Source: Gordonibacter sp. Marseille-P4307 (lineage in GTDB: Bacteria > Actinomycetota > Coriobacteriia > Coriobacteriales > Eggerthellaceae). From it: DNA of 64,000 bases. The stretch lies in NCBI RefSeq assembly GCF_900604965.1, contig NZ_UWPD01000001.1, positions 698,642-762,641 on the forward strand, read 5' to 3'. Shown here piece after piece: positions 50,116 to 59,460 of the stretch (positions are counted from its first letter, which is position 1; every line of letters starts with the position of its first letter). A model generated the notes under the pieces. It made no database searches, was not told the DNA's origin, and saw only the letters and a program-made list of their open reading frames with translations. The translations under genes and the position numbers were made by a program.

Positions 50116-51437
50116 GCGAGATCTTGCTGTGTGCATGTCGAGAGTCGCTTTCCAACCCCGCCGATTTGGGGTTGCCGGAAGAGGAGCTGCTCTGCATCCC
50201 CTGGCTTTCCAGTGCGGAGAGCGGCGAAGAAGCCCGTTCGCTGATGAAGCGACCCGGGATGCATGAAGCGTGGGTGATCGATCCGTCCGATATCGAGCCG
50301 ATCAACCTTGCCGCTTCGCTGAAAGCCGATCGCCCCGATGCCCGCATATGCCTGATCTCGTTTTCCGAAAGCGGATCGCTCAGAAGTCGTGCCCATGCTG
50401 CGAATATCGACGCTCTTTACAATCGCGCTCTGTTCGTGAAGCGCTATATGCAGGCTAAATGCGCAGCAGCTTCGTTGGGACGATCGTTGCTTCCGGCAAG
50501 GGTGAGCGGTGATGTCGTCGTTTCCGACCCTTCGTCTGACGGCACCGATGCGTCCGTTTCCTCCCCGACGATAGAATCCCGGCCCCATCCGGTGGATCCG
50601 GGGGTCGCTTGTCGGAATGAAAGAGAGGCTGAGGGAACGCCGGTCCGGGTCTCTTCGAGTCGCGGGTTCGTGTTATCCGTTGCCAGCGGAAGCGGCGGTG
50701 CGGGGAAGAGCACGATTGCGGTGTTGAGCGCTTTGCAGCTACGTTCTCAGGGACTGAGCGTAGCCTTGCTGGACGCGGACCTGCAGTTCGGTGATGCCTC
50801 CGGTTTGATGGGGGCCATCGAGGCGCTGTCGATCGAGGAGGTTGCCGAGCATCCCGAGGTGCTTGGAGGGGGCTGCGAGTCGAAGTCGGTCACCCTGGTG
50901 TCTGCGGGAAATCGACCCGAGCGTGCGGAAGAGATCGTCGGTCTTTTGCCCGCGGTTATCGAGGCTCTGGCCGATTGCTTCGACGTCGTGGTGGTGAATA
51001 CGGGGTCGTTTTGGGATGAATCCCATGCGGTGGTTCTCGAGCGATCGGAAAAAGCGCTGCTTCTCATCGATCAGAGATTTTCTTCCCTGAGGGCGGCCCA
51101 GCGCTGTCTCGATCTGTGCGCACGATGCGGGATTGCGACGGTTCCGTTCGTTCTGGTGGTGAACAGGGTTTCCCGCAATTCCAGAATATCGGCCGAAGAT
51201 GCTTCGGGTTTCTTCGACGATGCGCCCGTAAGCTCTTTGCGGGATGGAGGATGGGATGTTGAGGAAATGCTGGCGGCAGGGCTGTCCGACGAACTGCTGT
51301 CCTCCCGCAACGAACTATGCTCGTCGCTTGCAAATCTGCTTGACGGCGTCGTTCCTTTTGCGGGCAAAGCCGCAGACGGTTCTGATAAGGGACGGCGGTC
51401 CTCTCTGTTCTGCTGGGGATCGAGGAGGAAAGCATGA
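50112..51437 (+). CDS. tadZ: TadZ/CpaE-like ATPase
   Basis: A 441-aa protein with an N-terminal receiver-like or atypical domain (1-120) and a C-terminal MinD/ParA-type ATPase (about 185-405). The deviant Walker A is SGSGGAGKSTIAVL, followed by LLDADLQFGDASGL (switch). TadZ marks the site of pilus assembly at the pole or membrane. A site AAAGGAGAG precedes its ATG. It ends in a 4-nt overlap with tadA. Confidence 0.9.
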   Translation: MSEILLCACRESLSNPADLGLPEEELLCIPWLSSAESGEEARSLMKRPGMHEAWVIDPSDIEPINLAASLKADRPDARICLISFSESGSLRSRAHAANIDALYNRALFVKRYMQAKCAAASLGRSLLPARVSGDVVVSDPSSDGTDASVSSPTIESRPHPVDPGVACRNEREAEGTPVRVSSSRGFVLSVASGSGGAGKSTIAVLSALQLRSQGLSVALLDADLQFGDASGLMGAIEALSIEEVAEHPEVLGGGCESKSVTLVSAGNRPERAEEIVGLLPAVIEALADCFDVVVVNTGSFWDESHAVVLERSEKALLLIDQRFSSLRAAQRCLDLCARCGIATVPFVLVVNRVSRNSRISAEDASGFFDDAPVSSLRDGGWDVEEMLAAGLSDELLSSRNELCSSLANLLDGVVPFAGKAADGSDKGRRSSLFCWGSRRKA

Positions 51438-52729
51438 GTCTTCTCGAGAGAAGCCGGGCGTGTGAACGGGGAAGAGGGCCCGATGGGGTTTCCACTGTTC
51501 CTTCGACGGCCGACTTTCGGTCCGAGGTGGAACGCGTTCTGTCCGCCGAGAGGATGATCGCTTTGGTGACGCAGGATCCCGTTCGAGCCCGTGCCGAGGT
51601 AAAGAGCGCGTGCAGGCAGGTTTTCTCCGAGTTGAAATGGGCGCAGATCGAAGCTGAGGATCGGATCCTCCTTGAGAACTCTCTTCTCGATCAGATATTC
51701 GGGTTTGGATTGATCGAGGGGTACCTTTCCGATTCCTCGGTTACCGAGATCATGATCAATGGTACCGACGGGTTGTTCTACGAGCGGGAAGGGATGCTGT
51801 TCGCGGCGCCGATTCATTATTCGGACGAAGCCGACATCAGGGCGTTGATCGACAGGGTGCTCGGCCCTTTGGGCAGACGCGTCGACGAATCGTCTCCGTT
51901 GGTGGATGCGCGTCTGCCCCAGGGCTATCGCGTAAACGTCGCTATGCCGCCGGTTGCTCTGAGGGGCCCTCTAGTCACCGTGAGGAAATTTCCCGAACGG
52001 GTTATGACGCTTGCAGACATGGGCGAACGTGGCAGCGTGGATGCCGATCTTGCCGAGTTTTTGCGCAAGGCGGTCGGTGCCAAGAAGAGCATTGCGGTTA
52101 CCGGAGGCACGGGTTCGGGTAAAACCACCCTGCTCAATGCGCTTTCCTGTTGCATATCGCCGCGAGAGCGCATCGTGACGGTAGAAGATTCGGCGGAGCT
52201 TCGTTTCTTCAACCACCCTCATGTCGTCGGGCTCGAGGCGCGTCCTCGGAACACCGAGGGAACCGGTCTTGTGACCATTCGCGATCTGGTGGCGAATGCT
52301 CTGCGGATGCGTCCCGATCGGATTATCGTGGGCGAATGTCGCGGATCCGAAGCGCTCGATATGCTCCAGGCGATGAATACGGGACACGAGGGGTCTCTTA
52401 CCACTCTTCACGCCAATTCTCCCGAGGACTCCATCTCCCGACTGACCATGATGGTGAGGTTTGGCATCGATCTTCCCGTAGACGTCATCGAATCGAGCAT
52501 CGCAACGGCGCTCGATCTGATCGTTCACGTGAAACGCTCGTCGGACGGTCGGCGGTTCGTGTCCGATGTCGCCGCGTTGACGTTCGATCTTTCGGATAGG
52601 CGCTGCTTCGTCAAGCGCCTGTACAACCGGTCGTCATTTTCGCAGACCGGAACGTGGAGCGCTGGTGCGGCTGGCGCTGCGGGGCGCCGCGAATCCGAGT
52701 GCGATTCCATGAAGGGAGAGAGCTTATGA
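51434..52729 (+). CDS. tadA: Tad pilus secretion ATPase TadA/CpaF
   Basis: A 431-aa hexameric ATPase that drives pilin assembly and retraction. Walker A is [14 protein letters not shown], Walker B is [28 protein letters not shown], and the Asp-box/His-box signatures are typical of the GspE/VirB11-type CpaF family. The N-terminal domain is present (about 40-150). It overlaps both neighbours (4 nt each). Confidence 0.96.
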   Translation: MSLLERSRACERGRGPDGVSTVPSTADFRSEVERVLSAERMIALVTQDPVRARAEVKSACRQVFSELKWAQIEAEDRILLENSLLDQIFGFGLIEGYLSDSSVTEIMINGTDGLFYEREGMLFAAPIHYSDEADIRALIDRVLGPLGRRVDESSPLVDARLPQGYRVNVAMPPVALRGPLVTVRKFPERVMTLADMGERGSVDADLAEFLRKAVGAKKSIAVTGGTGSGKTTLLNALSCCISPRERIVTVEDSAELRFFNHPHVVGLEARPRNTEGTGLVTIRDLVANALRMRPDRIIVGECRGSEALDMLQAMNTGHEGSLTTLHANSPEDSISRLTMMVRFGIDLPVDVIESSIATALDLIVHVKRSSDGRRFVSDVAALTFDLSDRRCFVKRLYNRSSFSQTGTWSAGAAGAAGRRESECDSMKGESL

Positions 52730-53676
52730 GCATATGGAACGCCGTAGGTGCGGGAGCGGTTCTCTCGAGTTCGCTGTTCGCCTTCTTCGCGATTCGCGCT
52801 TTCTTCCGAGGCCGTTTCCAGCGCGGGCTGGAAAGAGATGCGCGGCCTGGGGGGATTCTGGTGGAGGGGCTGCGCGGCCTGAAGAGGGCCTCGTTCGCTA
52901 TTCTTAGGTACCGTCAGGTAAAACGTCTGATCGATGTAGAATGCCGTTTCCTTGAAAGGAAAGACGTTGCGGCATCTCCTCAGGGGCTGGCGAGCGCGGG
53001 GATGCTTTCGCTAGCCATATCGTGCGGTTTCGGTCTGCTGGTCTCCGGATCGATTCTGTTTGCGTGTCTTGCCCCGATTCTGGTTTCGGCCATCGCGCTT
53101 ATCCACGCGAGAACCGAAGAAGACCGCGAGAGGCAGCGGGTTAGGGAGGCGGTGCCGGAGGTTCTCGAGTCTATGGCGGATTGCTTTGGTTCGGGGTACA
53201 GCATGATGCAGGTGTTCGGTCATCTGGCAGAGCGATCCGACGATGCGGTGTCCCCGGCGTTCAGGGAAGGCTACGGGATCCTGAAAACGGGAGGGACGGC
53301 GCAACGTGCGCTCCTGTGCCTGAGCAGCCTATCCGATTCCGCCGATCTAGGCTTCGTGTCGGTGGCGCTTGCGGTGCATCATCGGTCGGGAGGCTCTATT
53401 CAGGCTACGCTGAAGACGGCGGCCGACTCGTCCAAAAGCGAGCTGGCCTTGAAGCGGTCGCTGCGTTCGCAGACTGCCCAGGCTCGGCTGTCGGCGCGGA
53501 TCGTCTCGATCATGCCTCTCGTTCTCGTGTCGGCTTTCTCGTTTGCCAGTCCCGGTTTTCTGGTTCCGTTCATCTCAAGCCCTTCAGGGTGGGCTCTGTT
53601 CTCTTTAGCGGTCTCCATGCAGATAGCGGGTATATTTCTTGTTCGACGATCGCTGCGCGTGGGAGGCGGCCTATGA
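52726..53676 (+). CDS. tadB: Tad pilus inner-membrane protein TadB
   Basis: A 316-aa GspF/T2SF-type protein. Helices near 5-24 and 95-130 precede the T2SF domain (PEVLESMADCFGSGYSMMQVF, GGTAQRALLCLSSL), and two helices end the protein (about 262-310). TadB and TadC form the platform for pilin insertion. It has a ribosome site AAGGGAGAGAG and overlaps tadA and tadC by 4 nt each. Confidence 0.9.
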   Translation: MSIWNAVGAGAVLSSSLFAFFAIRAFFRGRFQRGLERDARPGGILVEGLRGLKRASFAILRYRQVKRLIDVECRFLERKDVAASPQGLASAGMLSLAISCGFGLLVSGSILFACLAPILVSAIALIHARTEEDRERQRVREAVPEVLESMADCFGSGYSMMQVFGHLAERSDDAVSPAFREGYGILKTGGTAQRALLCLSSLSDSADLGFVSVALAVHHRSGGSIQATLKTAADSSKSELALKRSLRSQTAQARLSARIVSIMPLVLVSAFSFASPGFLVPFISSPSGWALFSLAVSMQIAGIFLVRRSLRVGGGL

Positions 53677-54602
53677 GCGCTATGGCGTTTCTTCCCGCAA
53701 TTTCGGCATTGTTTCTATCGGCATCCGTCGGTATGGGGATCCACGGGGCGCTCGAGCGTCTGAGGAAAAGACGGGTTAAGCGGCTGATCTGGGGGTCGAA
53801 CGCTGCAATTAGAAAGGGCGCGCGCTCCTGTCCCGGATTGGGCTATGCTGCGCGCCTCAGCTCCCTTCCCCTCTGCGAGCTGGTGCTGCAAAAGGCCGTA
53901 CCCCCGATTCTATCAGGGTCGGAAAAGCGGTTTCACGAGACCGTCAAAAGAACGGGGTATTCGGATCGCGTGACGTTTTCGGGGTATCGCGAAGCTCGCA
54001 TTCGGCTCACGTTGGCGACGGCGTTGGCGGGACTTCTGTTCGGCATGGTTTGTTCGACGGAGCTGGGCATCGCCTTGGGCGCTCTTTCGGGTGCGGGCGG
54101 CGCATGCCTCATGCGTAGGGAGATGATGCGAGAGCGGAGGAAGCGTCAGCGCGAAGCGGCCGATCACCTTTCGGAAATGTTGGAAGTGGTTTCGTTGGGC
54201 ATGAGAAGCGGATTGACCTTCGATCTCAGCTTCGCCCTCTATGCCGAGCATTTCGATTCCCGTTTCGCTCGCGATTGCCGTTCGGCGCATCGACGGTGGA
54301 TCTCGGGTCTTGCGACGCGAAGCGATGCCCTGATCGATTTGGCCGACTACTACGACAGCGATCAGCTCGCCCGCACGATCGAGAGCATCAATCGCTCGCT
54401 TTCCCTCGGCACCGAATTGTCGGCTCGTCTGAGCGATATCGCCGCTGTCGCCCGCGAGAAGAGAAAATCCGAGTTGGAAGAAGAGGTATCGAAGGCGCCG
54501 GTGAAGATGATGATTCCCACAGGGACGCTTATTTTGCCGGCCATGTTGCTGCTGGTTATGGGGCCGGTTCTGCTGGAGCTTGCCCATGATGTCAGGTTTT
54601 AA
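53673..54602 (+). CDS. tadC: Tad pilus inner-membrane protein TadC
   Basis: A 309-aa T2SF-domain protein paired with TadB. It has hydrophobic helices near 6-24, 110-145 and 282-300, and a cytoplasmic T2SF segment (AADHLSEMLEVVSLGMRSGLTFDLSF, RTIESINRSLSLGTELSARL). It ends in the KMMIPTGTLILPAMLLLVMGP helix, which is highly conserved in TadC. Only ATG at 53673 gives this length. It is followed by the pilin gene. Confidence 0.92.
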   Translation: MSAMAFLPAISALFLSASVGMGIHGALERLRKRRVKRLIWGSNAAIRKGARSCPGLGYAARLSSLPLCELVLQKAVPPILSGSEKRFHETVKRTGYSDRVTFSGYREARIRLTLATALAGLLFGMVCSTELGIALGALSGAGGACLMRREMMRERRKRQREAADHLSEMLEVVSLGMRSGLTFDLSFALYAEHFDSRFARDCRSAHRRWISGLATRSDALIDLADYYDSDQLARTIESINRSLSLGTELSARLSDIAAVAREKRKSELEEEVSKAPVKMMIPTGTLILPAMLLLVMGPVLLELAHDVRF

Positions 54603-54627
54603 CGGTTGCGGAAGCGAAGGAGGAGCC

Positions 54628-54888
54628 ATGGAAGATATTGCGAGGGGGAGCACGGGTGAATCGGTTGCGTTGCGGGTTCGGCATGCAGCCCGGTCTCTTC
54701 GGGAAGAGCTTGTCCGCTTGCATGCGCGGATGACGCTGATCGGGAGAAACGATGCCGGGCAGGGGACGACGGAGTACGCGATCCTGGTTGGCGTGCTGGT
54801 CGTGATCGCCATCGTGGCCATTGTCGCCTTCAGACCGAAGCTCCAGGAGCTTTGGAATGCCATCGCCGATGGCATGGGGCAGCTATGA
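54628..54888 (+). CDS. flp: Flp-type pilin prepilin
   Basis: An 86-aa prepilin. The cleavage site is NDAG|QGTTEYAIL: Gly at -1 and Glu at +5, followed by a hydrophobic core (AILVGVLVVIAIVAIVAF). The mature pilin is about 42 residues. The leader from ATG 54628 is 44 residues, longer than usual (10-25); an internal ATG at 54730 would give a 10-residue leader. The 54628 start follows AAGGAGGAG, the better site. It lies between tadC and the pseudopilins. Confidence 0.88.
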   Translation: MEDIARGSTGESVALRVRHAARSLREELVRLHARMTLIGRNDAGQGTTEYAILVGVLVVIAIVAIVAFRPKLQELWNAIADGMGQL

Positions 54889-55100
54889 GGTGGAATGCGG
54901 GATCGGTTTCGTCTGATTCCGGGCAGTCGACTGTCGAGTTCTGTCTTGCGTCGGCTGTGATGCTTTGCATTGTTCTGGGGCTTTCTTTGGTTTGGAGGGC
55001 ATTCTCGTCCGGCGTGTTCGTTGAACATGCGGTGACGGCGGCCTCCCATCATGTGCAGGGCATTGCCCCCGGACTTATCGCCGACATCTTTCTGTATTGA
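54885..55100 (+). CDS. Small TadE-like pseudopilin
   Basis: A 71-aa protein with the prepilin-type site SSDSG|QSTVEF (Glu at +5), followed by a hydrophobic helix and a short tail. TadE-like minor pilins are thought to sit at the tip or prime assembly. It overlaps the pilin gene by 4 nt (ATGA). It lacks the beta-rich globular part of the larger pseudopilins. Confidence 0.78.
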   Translation: MRWNAGSVSSDSGQSTVEFCLASAVMLCIVLGLSLVWRAFSSGVFVEHAVTAASHHVQGIAPGLIADIFLY

Positions 55101-55129
55101 GGAAGCGTACGGGTGGGGAGGAAAAGTCG

Positions 55130-55654
55130 ATGGCTGCGCATAGATTCGGCTGGTTGAAAAGCGGGTGCGAGGGACAGGGTACCGTCGAGGCCTCGTTTGC
55201 CCTGCCCGTGCTATTGGCCCTGGTGGTTTTGGCGGTTCAGCCGGGAGTGTACCTCTACGACCGGATGGTAATGCAAAGCGCAGCGGAGGAAGGGTGCAGG
55301 TTGCTTGCTACAAGCGATGAGCAGGGCTGCGACGAGTCGTCGGTTCGATCGAGCGTGACCCATAGGTTGCTGGCGATCCCCTGCGAAGAGCACTTCCATG
55401 TGCGCGAGGCAGATGGGGGATGGATGGTCTCCCTTGAGGGATCGGCTGCATCGTCCGAGGTTGCGGTGGAGATTTCAACAAGAGTGAAGCCCCTTCCGCT
55501 GATCTATCTGGGAGGTAGGGCTCTCGGGGCGCTCGACGGCGACGGTTGCATGAGAGTGACGGCTCGAGCGAGCAGAGCGACCCAGCCATCATGGGCGGCC
55601 GGGTCGCCCGCAGGGCCCGATCCTCGATTATGGGTGGGGGCGTGGTTCAGGTGA
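55130..55654 (+). CDS. tadE: TadE-family pseudopilin
   Basis: A 174-aa protein with the site CEG|QGTVEASFALPVLL (Gly -1, Glu +5) and a hydrophobic helix at about 17-38. The remainder (about 40-170) is a globular part with Cys residues. I chose ATG 55130, after GGGAGGAAAAG; the TTG at 55097 overlapping the previous stop is possible but weaker. It is followed by a 4-nt GTGA overlap with the next gene. Confidence 0.83.
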   Translation: MAAHRFGWLKSGCEGQGTVEASFALPVLLALVVLAVQPGVYLYDRMVMQSAAEEGCRLLATSDEQGCDESSVRSSVTHRLLAIPCEEHFHVREADGGWMVSLEGSAASSEVAVEISTRVKPLPLIYLGGRALGALDGDGCMRVTARASRATQPSWAAGSPAGPDPRLWVGAWFR

Positions 55655-57783
55655 GGTTTTTTCCCTTGGGCGCGCGGAATACGGTGTTTTTCGACGATCG
55701 GGGATTCACGACTGCCGGGATGGCGGTTGCGCTTCTGCTTGCGCTCTCCCTGGTTTTCACGGCGAGTCAGGTTTATCGGGTGAACTCGGTTTCGGCGCGC
55801 GTGCAAGATGTCGCCGATGCCGCAGCGCTTGCCGCGGAAGGACAGGTTGCGGAGTACGTTTTAGCCGCACGTGTCTGCGATGCGGTCTTGTTCTCCCTTT
55901 CGGTTGCCGGGCTGACGTGCGCGGGCGCGGGTATCGTCTGCCTGTGCGTCCCCGGCGGCGCCGTGATCGGAGACCCGTTGATCGAGGCGAGCAGGTCCCT
56001 GTTCGATAGTCGATCGAAGTTCTGTCGGAGCGCGAAAGAGGGGCTGGAGTCGTATCAGAAGGCGCTCCCCTTTCTCGCCTCCTTGAGGGCAACGGCTATC
56101 GCGTCGTCGAACAATCAAGAAGGTCGGCATCGTTACCTGGCCATTGCCGTTTTGGTTCCCTGCTCCGGTGAGCCGATGGCATGGGATGACGATATAGGTT
56201 CGTCCGAGCTCTCAGACGATATCGATCGGAAATCCGATGGCCTCAAGCAGGCCGCCGAGCGTGCGGATGAGGAGGCCCGCAAAGCCAACGATGCGAAGAC
56301 GAGGGGTTTCATTGCGGACTGCGGTTCGGAAGGGTGCTCCAGCATGTTCGAGAGGGCTTCTGTTCTTGCGGGATTGGATGGCAACGAAAACCCCTTGTAC
56401 GCCAGCGTTGATACGTGGGATTTCGCAGCGGGTCTCTCGCGCGCGCGGGCGTACTACCGGAAGCGTCTGGCAAACGAGCATCCTGTGAGTTCGACCGACG
56501 AGGAGCGTATGAAATCGTACCTGCGCTCTTGTTTTTACCGCTATGCGGTTCGGAAGCTTTCGTCGGCATTCGTGAAGGATACCGACGAGGGGTTCGAGGT
56601 GTCGCTCCCGCATGTTCCACACAATACCGATGAGGTGCGCGCAACGTCTCTGTATACCGACGAGCTTTTTCTCGAGGGAATCTCTCCCGAGGGGCAGCGC
56701 GTTGTGTTCGCTTATCCCGAAGCCGCCGTCGGCTTACCGACGGCTCCGATCTCGCTCCAGCGTATGGAGGCCGAAGGGATTCCCTCGTATCCCGAAGGGC
56801 TGCTTTCAGTATCGGATATGGGTCGCGTAGCGGCGGCATCCACTTCGATCGACAACGGGTTCGAGCATTATTTCAGGGAGTTCGTAGAGGCAGCCGAAGA
56901 GTACGAACGGGCTAGAAAGAAGCTTGATCCTCTGGAAAGGGAGGCGAAGCAGACGGTCGACGGGGTGTTCTCAAAGATTCGCAACGCGCTGGAGCAGGTT
57001 GCTTCGGCTCGCATAACGCCGCTTCCCCCCGGACGCAACGGAGCGATCGCGATCGTGACGGATGTAGAGGCTACTTCGGTGTCCCGCTTGGCTCCCGCCC
57101 CGTTCGTGGGTTCGGATTCCTTCTTGGGGAATAGGACGGCCGTGGCGGCGTCGACGCTTCTCGAGGAGTCGTCGGATGAAGGAAAAACGGCTCTGAGCTC
57201 GCTTCTGGACGGAGTTGCGGAACGGTCCGGATCGTCCCTTCTCTCATCTGAGGCGCTTATGTGCTGGTCGGATATTCTGCGCGGGTACGCTAAGGGGAAG
57301 GAGGGGATGGCGTCTGCCGTGGAAGGCCTGCTGGCCTCCCTTCCTCTGGGCAGTGCAAGCGGGCTGGGCGATTGGGCGGCAAACGGGCTTTCGCTTTGCA
57401 TCGAGTCGGTGGGGCTCGATCCCCCGAAGCTCAATGCGGTCAAGCCGGTCGTTGTCAATTCGGGATCGGTCGCCGCGTCGTCGGATGATCCGGCCGCCGT
57501 TAACTATATCTCGATAAAGAAGGCTGCGATCGAGCATCCGGTTGCAGGTTCGAGGCCGTTTTCGTCGTTGATCTCCGCCATCGAGGGAGAAGCGAACCAC
57601 TGTTTGGACGGCGTTCCCGAAACGGTCGAGGTTGCTTCCATAGAGATCGCCGGAGCCGGTATTCCTATCGAGGTTCCCGTTCCCGATTCGGTGCGGGATT
57701 CGGCTTCGACGGTGTTTCGGGATGCCCTCGATCGCCTGAGGGGCCTCGAGGCAAGCGAATGCGGGGGCAGCGTATGGGACTGA
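55651..57783 (+). CDS. TadG-like large pilus-associated protein
   Basis: A 710-aa protein. The N-terminal helix (about 16-38) follows RGFTTAGMAV, and QDVADAAALAAEGQV is the TadG/Flp-pilus-assembly (PilX-like) hallmark. The rest is a long external domain with coiled-coil-like Glu/Lys/Arg-rich parts (about 200-270) and repeated beta segments. No VWA domain motif (DxSxS) is seen. The start is GTG at 55651, coupled to the TadE stop, with GGGTGGGGG upstream. It is probably a tip or regulatory component. Confidence 0.75.
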   Translation: MRFFPLGARNTVFFDDRGFTTAGMAVALLLALSLVFTASQVYRVNSVSARVQDVADAAALAAEGQVAEYVLAARVCDAVLFSLSVAGLTCAGAGIVCLCVPGGAVIGDPLIEASRSLFDSRSKFCRSAKEGLESYQKALPFLASLRATAIASSNNQEGRHRYLAIAVLVPCSGEPMAWDDDIGSSELSDDIDRKSDGLKQAAERADEEARKANDAKTRGFIADCGSEGCSSMFERASVLAGLDGNENPLYASVDTWDFAAGLSRARAYYRKRLANEHPVSSTDEERMKSYLRSCFYRYAVRKLSSAFVKDTDEGFEVSLPHVPHNTDEVRATSLYTDELFLEGISPEGQRVVFAYPEAAVGLPTAPISLQRMEAEGIPSYPEGLLSVSDMGRVAAASTSIDNGFEHYFREFVEAAEEYERARKKLDPLEREAKQTVDGVFSKIRNALEQVASARITPLPPGRNGAIAIVTDVEATSVSRLAPAPFVGSDSFLGNRTAVAASTLLEESSDEGKTALSSLLDGVAERSGSSLLSSEALMCWSDILRGYAKGKEGMASAVEGLLASLPLGSASGLGDWAANGLSLCIESVGLDPPKLNAVKPVVVNSGSVAASSDDPAAVNYISIKKAAIEHPVAGSRPFSSLISAIEGEANHCLDGVPETVEVASIEIAGAGIPIEVPVPDSVRDSASTVFRDALDRLRGLEASECGGSVWD

Positions 57784-58223
57784 TCAAGGGAGCGATTCGA
57801 GGGTTAGCCGATGAGAAGGGTCAGATGACCGTGGAGCTGGCCGTGGTGTTTCCCGCCGTCTTGGTCGTTTCGCTCGTTGTTTTCAACGCGGTGAAGTATT
57901 TGGGAGATTGCGCTTCTTTCGATAGGGCTTTTCATCAGGAGGTTCGCATTGCGGGAACTGCTCCTGCCTACGGTCAGACGGCGGAGGGCGGATGCCGTCT
58001 TATAGAGGATGCTTTGAGGATAAGAGACGTTGATGTCGGAGAATGCTCCGTTACGGTCGAGCGCGACGAGTGGGGCTTCGTTCGGTTTTGCGGCCGTATG
58101 GAATTCACCCCTTCGCTTTTTGGAATCCCCCTGCGATCCGAGGTTTTCGGGATCGGTCTTCAGCCCGCGGTGCACGAGGTCTCGTTTTCCGTCGATCCGT
58201 ACAAACCGGGGGTGATCCTGTGA
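57774..58223 (+). CDS. TadE-family pseudopilin (third)
   Basis: A 149-aa protein with the prepilin-type site DEKG|QMTVELAVVFPAVL (Glu +5) and a hydrophobic helix. The C-terminal domain (about 45-149) has two or three Cys residues and beta segments. It overlaps the preceding gene by 10 nt and the following gene by 4 nt (GTGA). Confidence 0.82.
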   Translation: MGLIKGAIRGLADEKGQMTVELAVVFPAVLVVSLVVFNAVKYLGDCASFDRAFHQEVRIAGTAPAYGQTAEGGCRLIEDALRIRDVDVGECSVTVERDEWGFVRFCGRMEFTPSLFGIPLRSEVFGIGLQPAVHEVSFSVDPYKPGVIL

Positions 58224-58684
58224 GACGGCGCTTTCTCAAGGCGGGTTCGTGCGTTGCGCTGGGTCTGGCTGTGATAGCCGCTTCGGGGTGGATGGGGCGT
58301 TTGGCGGCGGGGATTTCGACTCTTTCCCCCGATGATCTGCAGAGAAGCTCCCTCAATGCCGATCAGGTGCTATTGGGTGGGTTTCCCGTTCATGGCGGGA
58401 CCGGGTTGCAAAACCCCATTCCCGACGCTTTTGGGTTTATAGAGGGAGAGCGCGATGTGATGAGTGCCGACGGGCTTGTTGGGTATAGCACCGATTTACC
58501 GGTCGAAGATGCGCGAAGATCGTTTGCCCAGGCAGCGGACAGATCGGGATGGAGGTGCCGTGAGTGCGAACCGGCGGGTTTGGTATGCGAGGGAAGCGAG
58601 GGAGAGGCGCGGTGGGCGTATGCCGTGTTTTCCGCGATCGGAGAGACGACCAGCGTGGTGGTGAGCTACCAGATAGGAGACTGA
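58220..58684 (+). CDS. Exported protein of unknown function in the Tad locus
   Basis: A 154-aa protein starting at GTG overlapping the previous stop. The N-terminus is RRRFLKAGSCVALGLAVIAASGW, a signal peptide or anchor. The rest (about 45-154) has Cys in CRECEPAGLVCEG and an ending of VVVSYQIGD. I do not recognise the family. Position suggests pilus assembly. Confidence 0.65.
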   Translation: MRRRFLKAGSCVALGLAVIAASGWMGRLAAGISTLSPDDLQRSSLNADQVLLGGFPVHGGTGLQNPIPDAFGFIEGERDVMSADGLVGYSTDLPVEDARRSFAQAADRSGWRCRECEPAGLVCEGSEGEARWAYAVFSAIGETTSVVVSYQIGD

Positions 58685-58685
58685 T

Positions 58686-59171
58686 ATGAGCAATGTGGAC
58701 GAACGGGGGTTTCCCGTCGAGACCATCTCGATCGCCAGCGGCCTGGCCGAGCGAATGAAGGGGCTGATAGGGCAGTCCGAGAAAGGGGGAGTGGTGATGC
58801 TCAGCCCTTGCTGCGATATCCACACGTTCGGAATGCGTGCAGATCTCGATGTGGCCTTCGTGTCGAAAAGCGGGGTGATCCTCGAATCGCGCCGATCGGT
58901 CAAACCGCGGACGAGGATCAGATGTCGCGGGGCGCGGGCCGTTCTGGAACGCTTCTCGGATAGGAGGCGTCCTTGGTTTATGAACGGAGATACGTTATGC
59001 ATCACCTGCGGAAATGTATGTATCGGTCGAAGATTTGACGAGTTGCCGGCAAAGGGCGATGCGCGGGAGCGGCCTAGGGAGGACAGTCGTATCTCCTTTC
59101 GAGAACGGCGCAAGATAGAAAGGAGGCAACATGAAGCAGTGTCCGATTTGCGGGGCGATGTCGTTCGATGA
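58686..59171 (+). CDS. DUF192 family protein in the Tad locus
   Basis: A 161-aa protein. Residues 15-110 fit DUF192: AERMKGLIGQS (usual GLMxR), DIHTFGMRADLDVAFVSKSGVIL, then RGARAVLERF and FMNGDTL. DUF192 proteins are small, mostly extracytoplasmic and of unknown function. No signal peptide is evident here. The last 40 residues are Arg/Glu-rich and overlap the next gene by 41 nt. The start follows the previous stop by 1 nt. Confidence 0.72.
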   Translation: MSNVDERGFPVETISIASGLAERMKGLIGQSEKGGVVMLSPCCDIHTFGMRADLDVAFVSKSGVILESRRSVKPRTRIRCRGARAVLERFSDRRRPWFMNGDTLCITCGNVCIGRRFDELPAKGDARERPREDSRISFRERRKIERRQHEAVSDLRGDVVR

Positions 59172-59460
59172 TGCTCCTGTGTGCTACGGGTGCCTGTTTG
59201 ATTATGCGAAGCAGAGGCGGGGTGTTTTGAAGGAGATCGATGCCGATCAGAAAGTCGGTGTCGTTTCGGCTCCCTCTGTTTCGCAGCCTGGCAGCGGGCT
59301 TTTCGCAGAGGGCGATCATGCGTGGGGAGAGGCCTTGGTGTTCCGAATGTCCGCTTCCGCCCCGCGATCGTATTCCGTCGAAGCCTGTTCCGATGGCTCC
59401 CTGCGTCTGACGTTCGCACCGGGATGGTCGTGTTCGGTTATCGAGGGGGAGAATGTTTGA
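59131..59460 (+). CDS. Small zinc-ribbon protein in the Tad locus
   Basis: A 109-aa protein. An N-terminal zinc ribbon is formed by CPICG and CYGC (Cys 4, 7, 18 and 21). The remaining 85 residues are beta-rich with no recognised domain. The ATG follows a very strong site, AGAAAGGAGG, and lies within the end of the DUF192 gene. It overlaps the prepilin peptidase gene by 8 nt. Confidence 0.7.
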   Translation: MKQCPICGAMSFDDAPVCYGCLFDYAKQRRGVLKEIDADQKVGVVSAPSVSQPGSGLFAEGDHAWGEALVFRMSASAPRSYSVEACSDGSLRLTFAPGWSCSVIEGENV

